Counted from the stretch's first letter, positions 7,949 to 16,271 are shown. The stretch: 64,000 nucleotides of DNA from Kribbella flavida DSM 17836 (GCF_000024345.1 NC_013729.1:4464001-4528000); one strand, 5' to 3'. The notes: generated from the sequence alone by a model not told the origin. A program made the numbers and translations.

Positions 7949-8548
7949 ATGAGGATCACATCGAGCCTGCCCCCACCGGTGCGGATCGGCACCGTCCCGG
8001 ATCACGAGCGGAGGTTCCGGGAGCTGTTCGAGGACCAGTTCCGCGGGCTGCTCGGCTACGCGTTGCGGCGGGTCGGGTCGCCCGACGACGCGGCCGATGT
8101 CGTCGCCGAGACGATGCTGGTGGCCTGGCGCCGGATCGACGACGTTCCCGCTGACGAGACCGCCCGGCTCTGGCTGTACGGCGTCGCCCGGCGTGTCGTG
8201 GCCAATCACCGGCGCGGCCACCTCCGGCGCGAGAGCCTCGCCGTCCGGCTGCGGCAGCATTTGGCCGAGACGACGCCGGACGCCGCCGACCTGATCGGCT
8301 CGACCACGGTGATCCGGCAGGGCCTGGCCGCCATGAGCGACGACGATCGCGAGCTGTTGATGCTCACCGCCTGGGACGGCCTCGAACTGCGCGAGGCCGC
8401 GGTCGTGCTCGGCGTACCGGCACGTACGATCCGCACCCGGTTGCACCGGGCCCGGGCACGACTGCGCACATCGGCCGGAGACGCCTTCGACGATGCCGGA
8501 CACGTACGGGAAGACCACACCCCGCGAACAGTTCAGGAGGAGCGATGA
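7949..8548 (+). CDS. ECF-family RNA polymerase sigma factor
   Basis: The 199-residue protein has region 2 (ELFEDQFRGLLGYALRRVGS, then DAADVVAETMLVAWRR) and region 4 (AAMSDDDRELLMLTAWDGLE, then VLGVPARTIRTRLHRARARL). This is the usual two-domain ECF layout with no extra C-terminal domain. The start was set at ATG 7949, where conserved sequence begins. No clear Shine-Dalgarno sequence is visible, so a slightly different start is possible. The stop overlaps the next gene by ATGA behind a strong AGGAGGAG. The overlapping partner is a single-pass membrane protein and may act as its anti-sigma factor. It follows the RiPP cassette by 158 bases, but nothing in the sequence proves that it controls it. 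Confidence 0.92.
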   Translation: MRITSSLPPPVRIGTVPDHERRFRELFEDQFRGLLGYALRRVGSPDDAADVVAETMLVAWRRIDDVPADETARLWLYGVARRVVANHRRGHLRRESLAVRLRQHLAETTPDAADLIGSTTVIRQGLAAMSDDDRELLMLTAWDGLELREAAVVLGVPARTIRTRLHRARARLRTSAGDAFDDAGHVREDHTPRTVQEER

Positions 8549-9579
8549 ACGACCACGAGCTCGACCGCGTGCTGATGCGGGCCAACCCGTACGGCGACGA
8601 AACGGTCCGGCAGCTGGCCGCCGACGACGCCGTGTCCGACCTGTTGGAGGACATCATCAGCACCGACACACCGACCCCGAAACTGCGGCGGTCCGTCCGC
8701 CGCCGCACCGTCGTCCTGGCCGCGGCAGCGGCCGCGGTCGCCGTCGCGCTCACCGGCGTGTTCTTCCCCCGGGGCAATCCGGCCGCGCCGGTCTCGGCGT
8801 ACGGCGCGGAGTTCCGCGCGGTGACCGACGCGACGCCGCGGCTGCTGCTCGACGACCCGGCCTGGAAGCTCACCGACGTACCGGTGTTCACCGCCGACGA
8901 CGGCGAGATCAAGTTCGGTCGGGGCAAGCAAGAGCTCCAGGTGAACTGGCGGCCCGCCAAACAGTACGCCGACTACCTCCGCGGAACGCAGGATCCCGGC
9001 AGGCCTTCGCGGGGCATGAGCATCGAACTGCTCGGACAGACCGGCATGGTCTACGAAACCGGCAAGCCGACGGACCTGACGACCATCCTGCCGGCGACGG
9101 GACGCTACTTCCTGACGATCCGAGCCGATGTCGGTTCGCAGGCGGCGTACCGGAGCCTGGTGGCCAAGCTGAAGACCGTCGACACCGACACCTGGCTCGA
9201 CGCGATGCCGGACACAATCGTCAAGCAGTCCGACGCACCGCGGGTGATCGACGAGATGCTGGCCGACGTACCGGTCCCGAACAGCTTCGACCGGACGCCG
9301 TTCCTGAAGATCCTCGTGCTGGCTCGCTACCAGTTCGGCGCCAAGCTCACGGGCGCAGTCAGTTGCGGGTGGCTCGCCCAGTGGAACGCCGCGAAGAAGG
9401 CGGGTGACGCCGAGAAGATGCAGGAGGCCGTGACTGCGCTGGCCGGCAGCCGGTCCTGGAAGATCCTCCAGGAGATGGACAAGCAGGGTGGCTGGTCGTA
9501 CTGGATCTGGGCCGGCGGCGACGCTCTCCGCAAGGGAGACATGGTCCGGGTGGAGCAGACCCTGGACTGCAGAAACTGA
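8545..9579 (+). CDS. Single-pass membrane protein coupled to ECF sigma factor (putative anti-sigma-like)
   Basis: The 344-residue protein has an acidic, helical cytosolic N-terminus (1-48), basic residues before one hydrophobic segment (about 52-71), and a roughly 270-residue exterior domain. No zinc-binding HxxxCxxC anti-sigma motif is present, so it is not a ZAS-type anti-sigma. Genes of this build often follow ECF sigma genes in actinomycetes and are thought to sense or regulate. The ATGA overlap with the sigma gene implies coupled, balanced synthesis. The exterior domain is not recognised. Two cysteines near the C-terminus (CGW near 273 and the final DCRN) could form a disulfide. Confidence 0.75.
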   Translation: MNDHELDRVLMRANPYGDETVRQLAADDAVSDLLEDIISTDTPTPKLRRSVRRRTVVLAAAAAAVAVALTGVFFPRGNPAAPVSAYGAEFRAVTDATPRLLLDDPAWKLTDVPVFTADDGEIKFGRGKQELQVNWRPAKQYADYLRGTQDPGRPSRGMSIELLGQTGMVYETGKPTDLTTILPATGRYFLTIRADVGSQAAYRSLVAKLKTVDTDTWLDAMPDTIVKQSDAPRVIDEMLADVPVPNSFDRTPFLKILVLARYQFGAKLTGAVSCGWLAQWNAAKKAGDAEKMQEAVTALAGSRSWKILQEMDKQGGWSYWIWAGGDALRKGDMVRVEQTLDCRN

Positions 9580-9595
9580 TCTGAGAACGTCGAGA

Positions 9596-9624
9596 GCCGG
9601 CAACCCCTCGTAGGGGCTGCCGGC
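9596..9624 (+). terminator. Stem-loop terminator after the sigma/membrane gene pair
   Basis: GCCGGCA (9596-9602) pairs perfectly with TGCCGGC (9618-9624), and CCCC with GGGG inside, leaving a small loop. It lies 17 bases after the stop of the membrane gene, the expected place for an intrinsic terminator in high-GC DNA without a long T-run. Confidence 0.7.
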
Positions 9625-9659
9625 CTTCGGTTCGTCGTACGGGCTGGCTCAGCGCGCCA

Positions 9660-9854
9660 TCAGCGAGCTGAGCACTTACTGCAGGATGCGCCGTTGCGGG
9701 TAGCAGTCGGCCTCGCCGGGGGCCGCGACCCCCAGCACGTCACCATGCCGGCGCGCTCGACGAAGCCCTTTGCCTGCATCCGGTCCTCCTCGGGTGGCAG
9801 CGCGAGCAGGCCGGACGTGGTGTGGGAGAACATCGCCTGGCCGTCGACCAACAC
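9660..9854 (-). pseudogene. 3' remnant of an unrecognised gene, with a likely frameshift
   Basis: The minus strand encodes a protein-like stretch (LLALPPEEDRMQAKGFVERAGM). After a change of frame at about 9745 it continues as VLGVAAPGEADCYPQRRILQ and then a stop near 9680. The two pieces read like the end of one protein interrupted by an indel. There is no proper start or upstream portion, because the hydrolase gene abuts. I do not recognise the family. Decayed gene fragment is the best description. Confidence 0.35.
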
Positions 9855-9872
9855 GTCCGGAGCGCCGCGGCG

Positions 9873-10766
9873 CTACTTCTTTCGCCTGGCGTTATGATCG
9901 ATAAACGGAATCAATACGTCCAGCAAGCCAGCGGGATTCTCCTCCTGAACGTAATGGCCGGCATCTGGAACGACCGCTACCTGAACATTGGTGGCGACCT
10001 CTCGAAGCATTTCCCCATTCACGTCAGAAAACAGATTGGCCGCCCCGGCCACCCCCAGGACGGGCAACGTAAGCCGGCCGGCATCGACCAAGGCCGCTCG
10101 GTTGTCGCGATCGTCTCTTGCGAAGGCGCGGTAGAGCTCGAAACCTGCACGCATGGCGCCGGGTTGCTCGAAGTGGGCGGCATAGACAGACAAGTCCTCG
10201 AGTGTGATCGCTTCCGGATTGAAGGTCGCGCCGTCGAAGAACAGTTTCAGGTAGGTTCGTTCTCGTCCCGCCGTCAGCTGCTCGGGCACGTCCAGCGCCT
10301 GGTGGAAGAAGAAGTGCCAATGACGCATATCGACCCTGAGTCGTTCGTACACGTCCGTCCCCGGCAGCGTTGCTTCCATCAGGGTCAGCGTCGACAGCTC
10401 GTCACGGAATCGAAGCGCGTACGCCAAAGACACCATCGAGCCAATATCGTGGCCAACCAGACTGATCGGCTCGTTGACCCGCAGGATTTCGCGCAACAGC
10501 ACCCGCACATCCCCGGCCATCGTCCATTTGTCGTATCCGCTCGCGGGGCGCGAAGAACTGCCCGCGCCTCGATAATCAATACATACGACACTGTTGCCTG
10601 CACGCACTAGCGGCGCGGCGACATGTCGCCAACTGTGCCAAGTTTGGGGGTATCCATGCAGCAGGACCACCGTGTGCTCACCCACACCTGCCCGCGCGTA
10701 GTGAAGTCGTACTCCCGGAGCCACTTCAGATGACCCGTGGCTCCACTCTGTGGAATCAGTGCTCAT
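9873..10766 (-). CDS. Alpha/beta hydrolase, epoxide-hydrolase-like
   Basis: The 297-residue protein has the alpha/beta-hydrolase fold: HGYPQTWHSW (oxyanion hole), GHDIGS with an Asp nucleophile, and a late DAGHYVQEE with the catalytic His. Asp instead of Ser at the nucleophile elbow points to the epoxide hydrolase / haloalkane dehalogenase branch rather than an esterase. The Trp of HGYPxxW and the absence of a dehalogenase Trp-Asp pair favour epoxide hydrolase. The start was moved to ATG 10766, because GAAGGGG then sits 6 bases away. It is transcribed away from the SnoaL-TetR pair, and a palindrome lies in its upstream region. The substrate is unknown. Confidence 0.85.
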   Translation of the reverse strand: MSTDSTEWSHGSSEVAPGVRLHYARAGVGEHTVVLLHGYPQTWHSWRHVAAPLVRAGNSVVCIDYRGAGSSSRPASGYDKWTMAGDVRVLLREILRVNEPISLVGHDIGSMVSLAYALRFRDELSTLTLMEATLPGTDVYERLRVDMRHWHFFFHQALDVPEQLTAGRERTYLKLFFDGATFNPEAITLEDLSVYAAHFEQPGAMRAGFELYRAFARDDRDNRAALVDAGRLTLPVLGVAGAANLFSDVNGEMLREVATNVQVAVVPDAGHYVQEENPAGLLDVLIPFIDHNARRKK

Positions 10767-10838
10767 ATGCATCCCCTTCGGTGCACGATTTCGAGTCGGC
10801 GAAGGCGGCGAAGGACTTGATGTGGGGCTACGCGCGCT

Positions 10839-10854
10839 TGTGTAACGATACACA
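10839..10854. promoter_or_regulatory. Perfect 6-4-6 palindrome upstream of the hydrolase gene
   Basis: TGTGTA and TACACA flank ACGA, 73 bases before the hydrolase start. Symmetry and position suggest a repressor operator (TetR-like size). It differs from the CGACAC/GTGTCG palindrome about 95 bases away, so the hydrolase may answer to a different regulator than the SnoaL gene. No experimental support. Confidence 0.5.
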
Positions 10855-10946
10855 GCAGGTTCTGAAAGGTGAAGCCGTCCCGTGTCGCGATCCGGTGGCG
10901 CGGTCGCTACGCAGCGGGTCGGGGGTCGTTGCCGTATGCTCTTTTA

Positions 10947-10959
10947 CGACACAGTGTCG
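10947..10959. promoter_or_regulatory. Palindromic operator before the SnoaL-TetR pair
   Basis: CGACAC-A-GTGTCG is a perfect inverted repeat with further imperfect symmetry outward (TTTA on the left, GGATAA on the right). It lies 17 bases before the ATG and directly abuts the AAGGGAG ribosome binding site, so a bound protein would block transcription. The TetR encoded as the second gene is the likely ligand (autoregulation). Confidence 0.6.
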
Positions 10960-10976
10960 GATAAGGGAGCGTCACC

Positions 10977-11447
10977 ATGGATGCGGAGACCGATCGCGCC
11001 GAGATCATCGAGCTGTTCGGGCGGTACGCCGACATTGCGGACCTGAAGGAGTTCACCGACCTGCCCCGGCGCGTCCACACGGATCCGTTGACCATCGACT
11101 TCGAGTCGGTCACCGGGATGCCACCGATGACGGTTCCGTTGAGCGACTACGGTGCTGCGCTCCGCGCCTCCTTCGGGGCCTTTTCCGCGACCCATCACGC
11201 GATCACCGGGCACGTCGTGACCATCGACAGCGACCGCGCGACGATCCACGCGCACGTCCGCGCCGAGCACTGGCTTCCCGCGGAGGTGGCCGGCGACGGC
11301 CCCGATCGCTGGCTGGTGGTCGGCTTCTACGACAACGAGGCGGTTCGGACGGCCGACGGCTGGCGGCTCAGCAGCGTGAAGCTCACCGCTTCGTACCAGG
11401 AGAACGCGCACCTGGCGCGTGCCGCTGCAGCAGGGCAGGCAGGTTAA
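10977..11447 (+). CDS. SnoaL-like (NTF2-fold) polyketide-cyclase-family protein
   Basis: The 156-residue protein has the SnoaL/NTF2-like layout. An N-terminal helix (AEIIELFGRYADIADLKEF) is followed by a curved sheet, with THHAITGHVV near 75 and a closing WRLSSVKLTASYQ strand. Proteins of this fold include small hydratases, isomerases and binding proteins. The active residues here do not identify a substrate. It is expressed from a promoter carrying the CGACAC/GTGTCG palindrome, and the TetR gene starts directly after its stop (TAAGTG), so it is probably the target gene of that regulator, a common detoxification or catabolic pairing. Confidence 0.85.
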   Translation: MDAETDRAEIIELFGRYADIADLKEFTDLPRRVHTDPLTIDFESVTGMPPMTVPLSDYGAALRASFGAFSATHHAITGHVVTIDSDRATIHAHVRAEHWLPAEVAGDGPDRWLVVGFYDNEAVRTADGWRLSSVKLTASYQENAHLARAAAAGQAG

Positions 11448-12050
11448 GTGCCGCGGATCCGTGGCGGCAGCCTCGCGGAACATCACGAGCTGGTATGGGC
11501 CGACCTCGCGGACGCGACGCGCCGCCTCCTGCTGGAGCGCGACTACGACTCGATCAACCTGGGTCACATCGCGGCCGAGGCCGGGATCGCGCGGAACACC
11601 CTCTACAACTACGCCCCCGACAAGGCCGCGCTCGTCCAGGCACTGACCGAGCGAGCGAGCCGGCCGATGCTCGAGCGGGTGACCGCCATCGCCGCGCGTA
11701 CGGCCGAGCCTGCTACGGACCGATTGCGCGCGATCGTCGAGGAGGTGCTGGAGGCGTCCACCGACCAGGCCCTGCAGCCGATGTTCCGGCCGGGTGCCGG
11801 TCGGCTGATCGACGAGATGGCGAAGGCGCCGGTCGGGCCGTTCCACGCGATCGTGGCCGAGGTGGAGAACGTCGTCCGAGACGGCATCGCTCGCGAGGAG
11901 TTCCGCGACGTCGACGACGTACCCCTCACCGTGCAGTTGTTGTCCGGCGCGATGCGAGCGGCGGCCGAGCGCATCGGCCGTGACCCTGACGCCTTCGTGG
12001 CGACGGTCCGTTCTGCGCGAGAGATCATCCTCGCATCGGTGGCCCGCTAG
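11448..12050 (+). CDS. TetR/AcrR-family transcriptional regulator
   Basis: The 200-residue protein starts at the GTG immediately after the SnoaL stop. The N-terminal helix-turn-helix is clear (RDYDSINLGHIAAEAGIARN followed by TLYNYAPDKAAL near 30-65, with the TetR-typical TLYNYF-like motif). The rest is a helical ligand-binding and dimerisation domain. Translational coupling to the SnoaL gene and the palindrome upstream of that gene suggest an autoregulated repressor that responds to a small molecule handled by the SnoaL protein. The ligand cannot be read from sequence. Confidence 0.92.
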   Translation: MPRIRGGSLAEHHELVWADLADATRRLLLERDYDSINLGHIAAEAGIARNTLYNYAPDKAALVQALTERASRPMLERVTAIAARTAEPATDRLRAIVEEVLEASTDQALQPMFRPGAGRLIDEMAKAPVGPFHAIVAEVENVVRDGIAREEFRDVDDVPLTVQLLSGAMRAAAERIGRDPDAFVATVRSAREIILASVAR

Positions 12051-12060
12051 TTCGTGCGTG

Positions 12061-12078
12061 AGACGGCCGAAGCCGTCT
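12061..12078 (+). terminator. Short tetraloop hairpin after the TetR gene
   Basis: AGACGGC and GCCGTCT pair across a CGAA loop 11 bases after the stop. The stem is only 7 bp and there is no T-run. A plausible transcription end for the SnoaL-TetR operon. Confidence 0.45.
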
Positions 12079-12379
12079 GCCGGGCTCTGGTGGGAACCTG
12101 CGGGACGGTGATGGCGTCCGGCACTTGGGATGTGACCGGCGTACCACCGGTGACCCGACGCACCCTCGCGGGTCAGCTGACAGCGAGCGGTTCCACCAGC
12201 TCAGGGCCGTTGTTGCGGACTTGAGTTCACCGCGGTGGACACCGTGCAAATCGCCAGCACGTCGTCAAGCGACGGCGCCATCAGCGCGCGCACCTCGTCG
12301 ACGTCGTGACTACGCGGATCGAGCCCAGGGTCCTGACCTTGATCCGGGCATCGGCGTCAGGACCAGAGCCCGCATCCGG
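12079..12379. other. Intergenic stretch without a recognisable gene
   Basis: Open frames here are arginine/proline-rich and look like shadows of high-GC DNA. I see no conserved motif until the ANTAR remnant that follows. It may contain the decayed 5' part of that gene. Confidence 0.5.
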
Positions 12380-12549
12380 CTCAAAGTCGGTCGGGCAGGC
12401 CCTGGGCATCCTGATGGAGCGCTACCGCCTCGACGAGGTCCGAGCCTTCGAGGTGCTACTCCCAGGAGAACAACCGCAAGCTCCGCGACGTGGCCCAAGA
12501 ACTCCTCGGCACCCGCGAACTGCCCGCCAGCTCCCGGCGCCGGATGTAA
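12380..12549 (+). pseudogene. ANTAR-domain (antiterminator) protein remnant with internal frameshift
   Basis: One frame gives SVGQALGILMERYRLDEVRA followed by FEVL, the first two helices of an ANTAR RNA-binding domain. After about 12456 the match continues in another frame as YSQENNRKLRDVAQELLGTR and ELPASSRRRM, then TAA at 12547. A few bases appear to be missing between EVL and YSQ, where the family normally has two more residues. No PAS or GAF sensor domain precedes it. ANTAR proteins bind nascent RNA hairpins to prevent termination. This copy cannot make a full domain unless the frame is corrected. Confidence 0.75.
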
Positions 12550-12771
12550 CGACCCGACGCAGTTCCGCGACGACAGCACCGGATGCACCGACCTGTTGCG
12601 TTCGGTGCATCAGCGAGGGCAAGGACCCGCACAGGTCCTGGCCGCGCGCGAGACCAGGTCACCTGAGGTCCCGGTTGTTCAGACCAGTAGCGCCGGGACC
12701 GGAAGCGGTACCCCAGGGGCCTCGGTGCCGTGCCTGGCCTGACCAGGCGCCCCAGCATTGAGCAGGGAGCT

Positions 12772-13797
12772 TCACTCCCCGCCTCCCCCGGTGCTCTCCC
12801 GGATCGCCAAGGAGAAGCGGGTGACGGTGTCGTTGGCCTCGGAGTCGGCGTCGATGGTGCCTTCGGCGCGGGCGAGGACCCGGTCGACCGCGGTTTCGGC
12901 GATCTGGCGTTTGTCCGGGGAGATGGTGGTGAGGGTCGGGGTGCTGTAGTTGCCTTCGTCGATGTCGTCGAAGCCGACGACGGCGATGTCTTCTGGCACC
13001 CGCAGACCGCTGCTGTGAATGACCCGGATCGCGCCCTGGGCGAGCAGGTCGGTGGCGCAGAACACGGCGTCCGGGCGGGGCCCGGCTTGCTCGAGCAGGG
13101 TCCGCATCGCGAGCATGCCGTCCTTGCGGTGGTAGCCGGCCGTCGGCACGATCAGGCCGGGGTCGACCTCGAGCCCCTGGGCGGTGAGTGCCTCGCGGTA
13201 GCCGGTGGTGCGTAGCCGGGCGATGTCGGAGGTCGGGCGCTGCTGGGTGCCGATGAAGGCGATCCGGTGGCGGCCGAGCTCGATCAGGTGGGTGGTCGCG
13301 GCCCGGGCTGCGGCGACGTTGTCGATGCCGACGTGGTCCACCAGGCCCTGGCTGGAGCGTTCGCCGAGCAGCACGATCGGGGTCTTGTCGCGCCGCTTCT
13401 CCAGGTCCGCGCCGCCGAGCGCGACGGGGCTGTAGATGAGGCCCTCGACGAACTGGCTGTAGGTGCCGTTGACGACCGCGAGCTCGCGGTCGCGCTCACC
13501 GAGCGTCTGCATGATGATCACGGTCAGGCCGCGTTCCTGTGCGACCTCGACGACCAGGCGGGCCAGCTCGGAGAAGTACGAGACGTCGAGCTCCGGTACC
13601 GCGAGGCCGATGATCCGGCTGCGGCCGCTGCGCAGGCTGCGGGCGGCGTGGTTCGGCCGGTAGTCCAGCTCCTCGATCGCCTGCAGCACCCGCGCCCGGA
13701 CGTCGTCGCTGACGTGCGGGTAGTCGTTGATGACGTTGGAGACGGTCTTGCGGGCGACGCCCGCCCGTGCCGCCACGTCTGCCTGGGTGACCGTCAT
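12772..13797 (-). CDS. LacI-family transcriptional repressor of the adjacent sugar locus
   Basis: The 341-residue protein has a LacI helix-turn-helix at 1-25 (TQADVAARAGVARKTVSNVI), the hinge helix ending RPNHAARSLRSGRS, and a periplasmic-binding-like effector domain. CATDLLAQGA and VPEDIAVVGFDDI are the conserved family elements. The start is ATG 13797 behind AGGAG. It is divergent from the ABC transporter and glycoside hydrolase operon, and a 28-bp perfect palindrome lies between them. It therefore most likely represses that operon, and perhaps itself, until an oligosaccharide breakdown product binds. About 220 bases of gene-less DNA separate its 3' end from the ANTAR remnant. Confidence 0.95.
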   Translation of the reverse strand: MTVTQADVAARAGVARKTVSNVINDYPHVSDDVRARVLQAIEELDYRPNHAARSLRSGRSRIIGLAVPELDVSYFSELARLVVEVAQERGLTVIIMQTLGERDRELAVVNGTYSQFVEGLIYSPVALGGADLEKRRDKTPIVLLGERSSQGLVDHVGIDNVAAARAATTHLIELGRHRIAFIGTQQRPTSDIARLRTTGYREALTAQGLEVDPGLIVPTAGYHRKDGMLAMRTLLEQAGPRPDAVFCATDLLAQGAIRVIHSSGLRVPEDIAVVGFDDIDEGNYSTPTLTTISPDKRQIAETAVDRVLARAEGTIDADSEANDTVTRFSLAIRESTGGGGE

Positions 13798-13841
13798 CTT
13801 CTGCTCCTGCTTCGAGGGGAAACAACGGCTGAAGTCTAGTC

Positions 13842-13869
13842 TTTACCACGTGGCAGGCCACGTGGTAAA
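13842..13869. promoter_or_regulatory. 28-bp perfect palindrome, probable LacI-family operator
   Basis: TTTACCACGTGGC, then AG, then the exact reverse complement. Each arm also contains the self-complementary CCACGTGG, so two overlapping LacI-type sites may sit here. It lies 45 bases before the repressor start and 61 bases before the binding-protein start, so it can control both directions. Confidence 0.8.
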
Positions 13870-13929
13870 AATCACCAACGGCCGCGAATTTGCTGACTTC
13901 GGCGCGGCGATCCCCTTCTGGAGGACTTC

Positions 13930-15276
13930 ATGAGACACACCGGACGGCGCCTGCCGGCTTGTCTGGCGGCCGCGGCCCTGCTGACTGCGACCGCCTGCTC
14001 GAACACCACCGCGCCGACCGCCGGCGAAAAATCCGACACGCTGACCATCTCGGTGTGGGGCGTGAACGAGGACATCGACAGCATCAAGGCCGCCGCCAAG
14101 GGCTTCGAGCAGGCCAACCCGTCGATCAAGCTCAAGTTCAACAAGACCGACTGCGGCGCCGACTACGCCGCCTGCAAGACGCTGATCGCCGGCAAGAACA
14201 TGTCCGACGTGCTGGTCACCGGCAGCTGGAACCTGAACGAGATGGCCAACGACGGCGTACTGGCCGATCTGACCGACAAGATGACCGCTGACGGCGTCAA
14301 GACCTCCGACTTCGTGCCGGTCGTGATCGAGTCCGACAAAGCCGCCAAGGACGGCAAGTACTACGCCCTGCCGATGGGCTACAACGTCCAGTCGCTGTTC
14401 TACAACAAGACCATGTTCGCCAAGGCCGGCCTCAAGGAACCGGCGGCCAACGGCGACTACACCTACGAGGATCTGCGGAACTGGGCCCGCAAGCTGACAC
14501 TGGATGCGGCGGGCAACAACGCGGAGAGCCCGAACTTCGATCCGAAGAAGATCGTCCAGTGGGGCTACTACAACCGCATCGCGATCCCGTCGGAGCCGGG
14601 GTACTCGCCGGTGCTCTGGGCGCACGGCGGCGGTCTGCTGGGCGGCGACAAGCGGGACCAGTGCGAGGTGGAGAAGCCCGGGACGATCCAGGCCCTGCAA
14701 CTGCTGCAGGACATGATGTGGAAGGACCACACCGCGGTGACGCCGCAGATGGAGCAGCAGACGCCTGGCTACCTGCGCTGGATCCAGGGCAAGGTCGCGA
14801 TGCAGCAGGGTTCGCACGAGCAGGTCACGATCGCCGCGCAGCAGAACCCGAAGCTGCAGTACGACATGGCCGCGCTGCCGAAGGGTCCGGCGGGCAATGC
14901 GACGTTGATCCAGGTGCACAGCTGGGCGGCGTACGCGAAGTCGCCGAACCTGGACAACGCCTGGAAGTTCGTGAAGTACATGGCCACCGAGGGCGCGGGC
15001 AAGCAGATGGGCCTGATCCCGGCGTACAAGGACGTGGCGAACGGGCCGGCCTTCCTGCAGGCGCCTGGTGAGCCTGCCCACCTGAAGCAGGCTCAGCTCG
15101 ATCCGGCGAAGTGGCCGCTGGCGCGCACCAACATCGACCCGACCGGCCAGCTCGGCACGGTACTCGGTCAGGACGGCATCGGGCCGGCGCTGACCAGCCT
15201 GATCACCAACAAGAAGACCGCGGCCGAGGCCCTGAAGGGCACCTGCGCCAAGATCGACAAGATCCTCGGATCCTGA
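13930..15276 (+). CDS. ABC transporter sugar-binding lipoprotein (family 1)
   Basis: The 448-residue precursor has a lipoprotein signal peptide (basic start, hydrophobic core, lipobox LTATAC with Cys23). The mature part has the family 1 carbohydrate-binding form (LTISVWGVNEDIDSIKAAAK, then the ALPMGYNVQSLFYNKTMF segment and a late WKFVKYMA element). It would capture an oligosaccharide outside the membrane and hand it to the two permeases encoded next. GGAGG precedes the ATG by 6 bases. No ATPase gene is present, so a shared MsiK-type ATPase elsewhere is expected, as is usual for actinomycete family 1 importers. Confidence 0.95.
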   Translation: MRHTGRRLPACLAAAALLTATACSNTTAPTAGEKSDTLTISVWGVNEDIDSIKAAAKGFEQANPSIKLKFNKTDCGADYAACKTLIAGKNMSDVLVTGSWNLNEMANDGVLADLTDKMTADGVKTSDFVPVVIESDKAAKDGKYYALPMGYNVQSLFYNKTMFAKAGLKEPAANGDYTYEDLRNWARKLTLDAAGNNAESPNFDPKKIVQWGYYNRIAIPSEPGYSPVLWAHGGGLLGGDKRDQCEVEKPGTIQALQLLQDMMWKDHTAVTPQMEQQTPGYLRWIQGKVAMQQGSHEQVTIAAQQNPKLQYDMAALPKGPAGNATLIQVHSWAAYAKSPNLDNAWKFVKYMATEGAGKQMGLIPAYKDVANGPAFLQAPGEPAHLKQAQLDPAKWPLARTNIDPTGQLGTVLGQDGIGPALTSLITNKKTAAEALKGTCAKIDKILGS

Positions 15277-15296
15277 GCAGGTAGAGGGCCGGCCTG

Positions 15297-16271
15297 ATGC
15301 AGACGTCATCCGAAGTGCGGCGGCGCCACCATCCGCGCCGCCGCGAGGCAGGGACCGCCCTGCTGTTCCTCCTGCCCCAGCTGTTCGGACTGGTCGCCTT
15401 CGTCGGCCTGCCGCTCGCGGTGTCGCTGTACTACTCGTTCACCCACTGGGACCTGGTCGCGCCGGCGCCGACCTGGATCGGCCTCGACAACTGGGCGCAC
15501 CTGCTGGACGACGAGCGGGTTCCGAAGGTGCTGTGGAACACCGTGAAGTTCATCCTGACCGGGACGTCCAGCTTCCTGCTCTTCTCGTTGCTCGCGGCCC
15601 TGATCCTGTACCGGCCGCGGCGCGGGGTGGCGGTGTACCGCGCGCTGTTGTTCCTCCCGTACGTGCTGTCGCAGATCGCGGTCGGCATCGTGTGGCGCTG
15701 GATGTTCAACACCGAGGCCGGCCCGATCGACAAGACGTTCGAGCTGTTCGGGTTCGCCGGCCCGGAGTGGTTGCTCGACCCGGGCACGGCGATGACCTCG
15801 ATCGCCCTGGTCACCACCTGGCAAGGGCTCGGGTACGGCATGACGCTCTACATCGCCGCCCTGCACGGCGTACCGGACGCGCTGCCGGAGGCGGCGAAGA
15901 TCGACGGAGCCAACGCCTGGCAGCGGTTCCGGCACGTCGTGCTGCCGATGATCTCCCCGACCGTGCTGTTCCTGATGGTCACCTCGCTGATCGGTGCCCT
16001 GCAGTTGTTCGACCCAGTGGTTGCGATGACGGCGTCGGGCGGCGGGATCTCCGCGGCCGGCGGTCCGGAGGACTCCACCCGCACGGTGGTGCTCTACATG
16101 TACAACCAGATGTTCAACTACAACGAGCGGCTGTCCGGCCTGGGCTATGCCGCCGCGATCGCCTGGGTGCTGGCGCTGCTCACCTTCCTGCTCACGCTCG
16201 CGCAATGGGCCTTCAGCAAGCGCTGGGTGTTCTACGCCGGCGAGACCACCTCGAAAGGCGGCCGGCGATGA
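15297..16271 (+). CDS. ABC sugar permease, MalF/UgpA type
   Basis: The 324-residue membrane protein has about six hydrophobic segments and the cytoplasmic EAA loop that docks the ATPase (EAAKIDGANAWQRFRHVVLP near 202-221). It follows the binding-protein gene by 20 bases and overlaps the second permease by ATGA. An insert of about 25 residues near the end (TASGGGISAAGGPEDSTRT) is a usual periplasmic loop of this group. It forms the translocation channel with the next protein. Confidence 0.94.
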   Translation: MQTSSEVRRRHHPRRREAGTALLFLLPQLFGLVAFVGLPLAVSLYYSFTHWDLVAPAPTWIGLDNWAHLLDDERVPKVLWNTVKFILTGTSSFLLFSLLAALILYRPRRGVAVYRALLFLPYVLSQIAVGIVWRWMFNTEAGPIDKTFELFGFAGPEWLLDPGTAMTSIALVTTWQGLGYGMTLYIAALHGVPDALPEAAKIDGANAWQRFRHVVLPMISPTVLFLMVTSLIGALQLFDPVVAMTASGGGISAAGGPEDSTRTVVLYMYNQMFNYNERLSGLGYAAAIAWVLALLTFLLTLAQWAFSKRWVFYAGETTSKGGRR

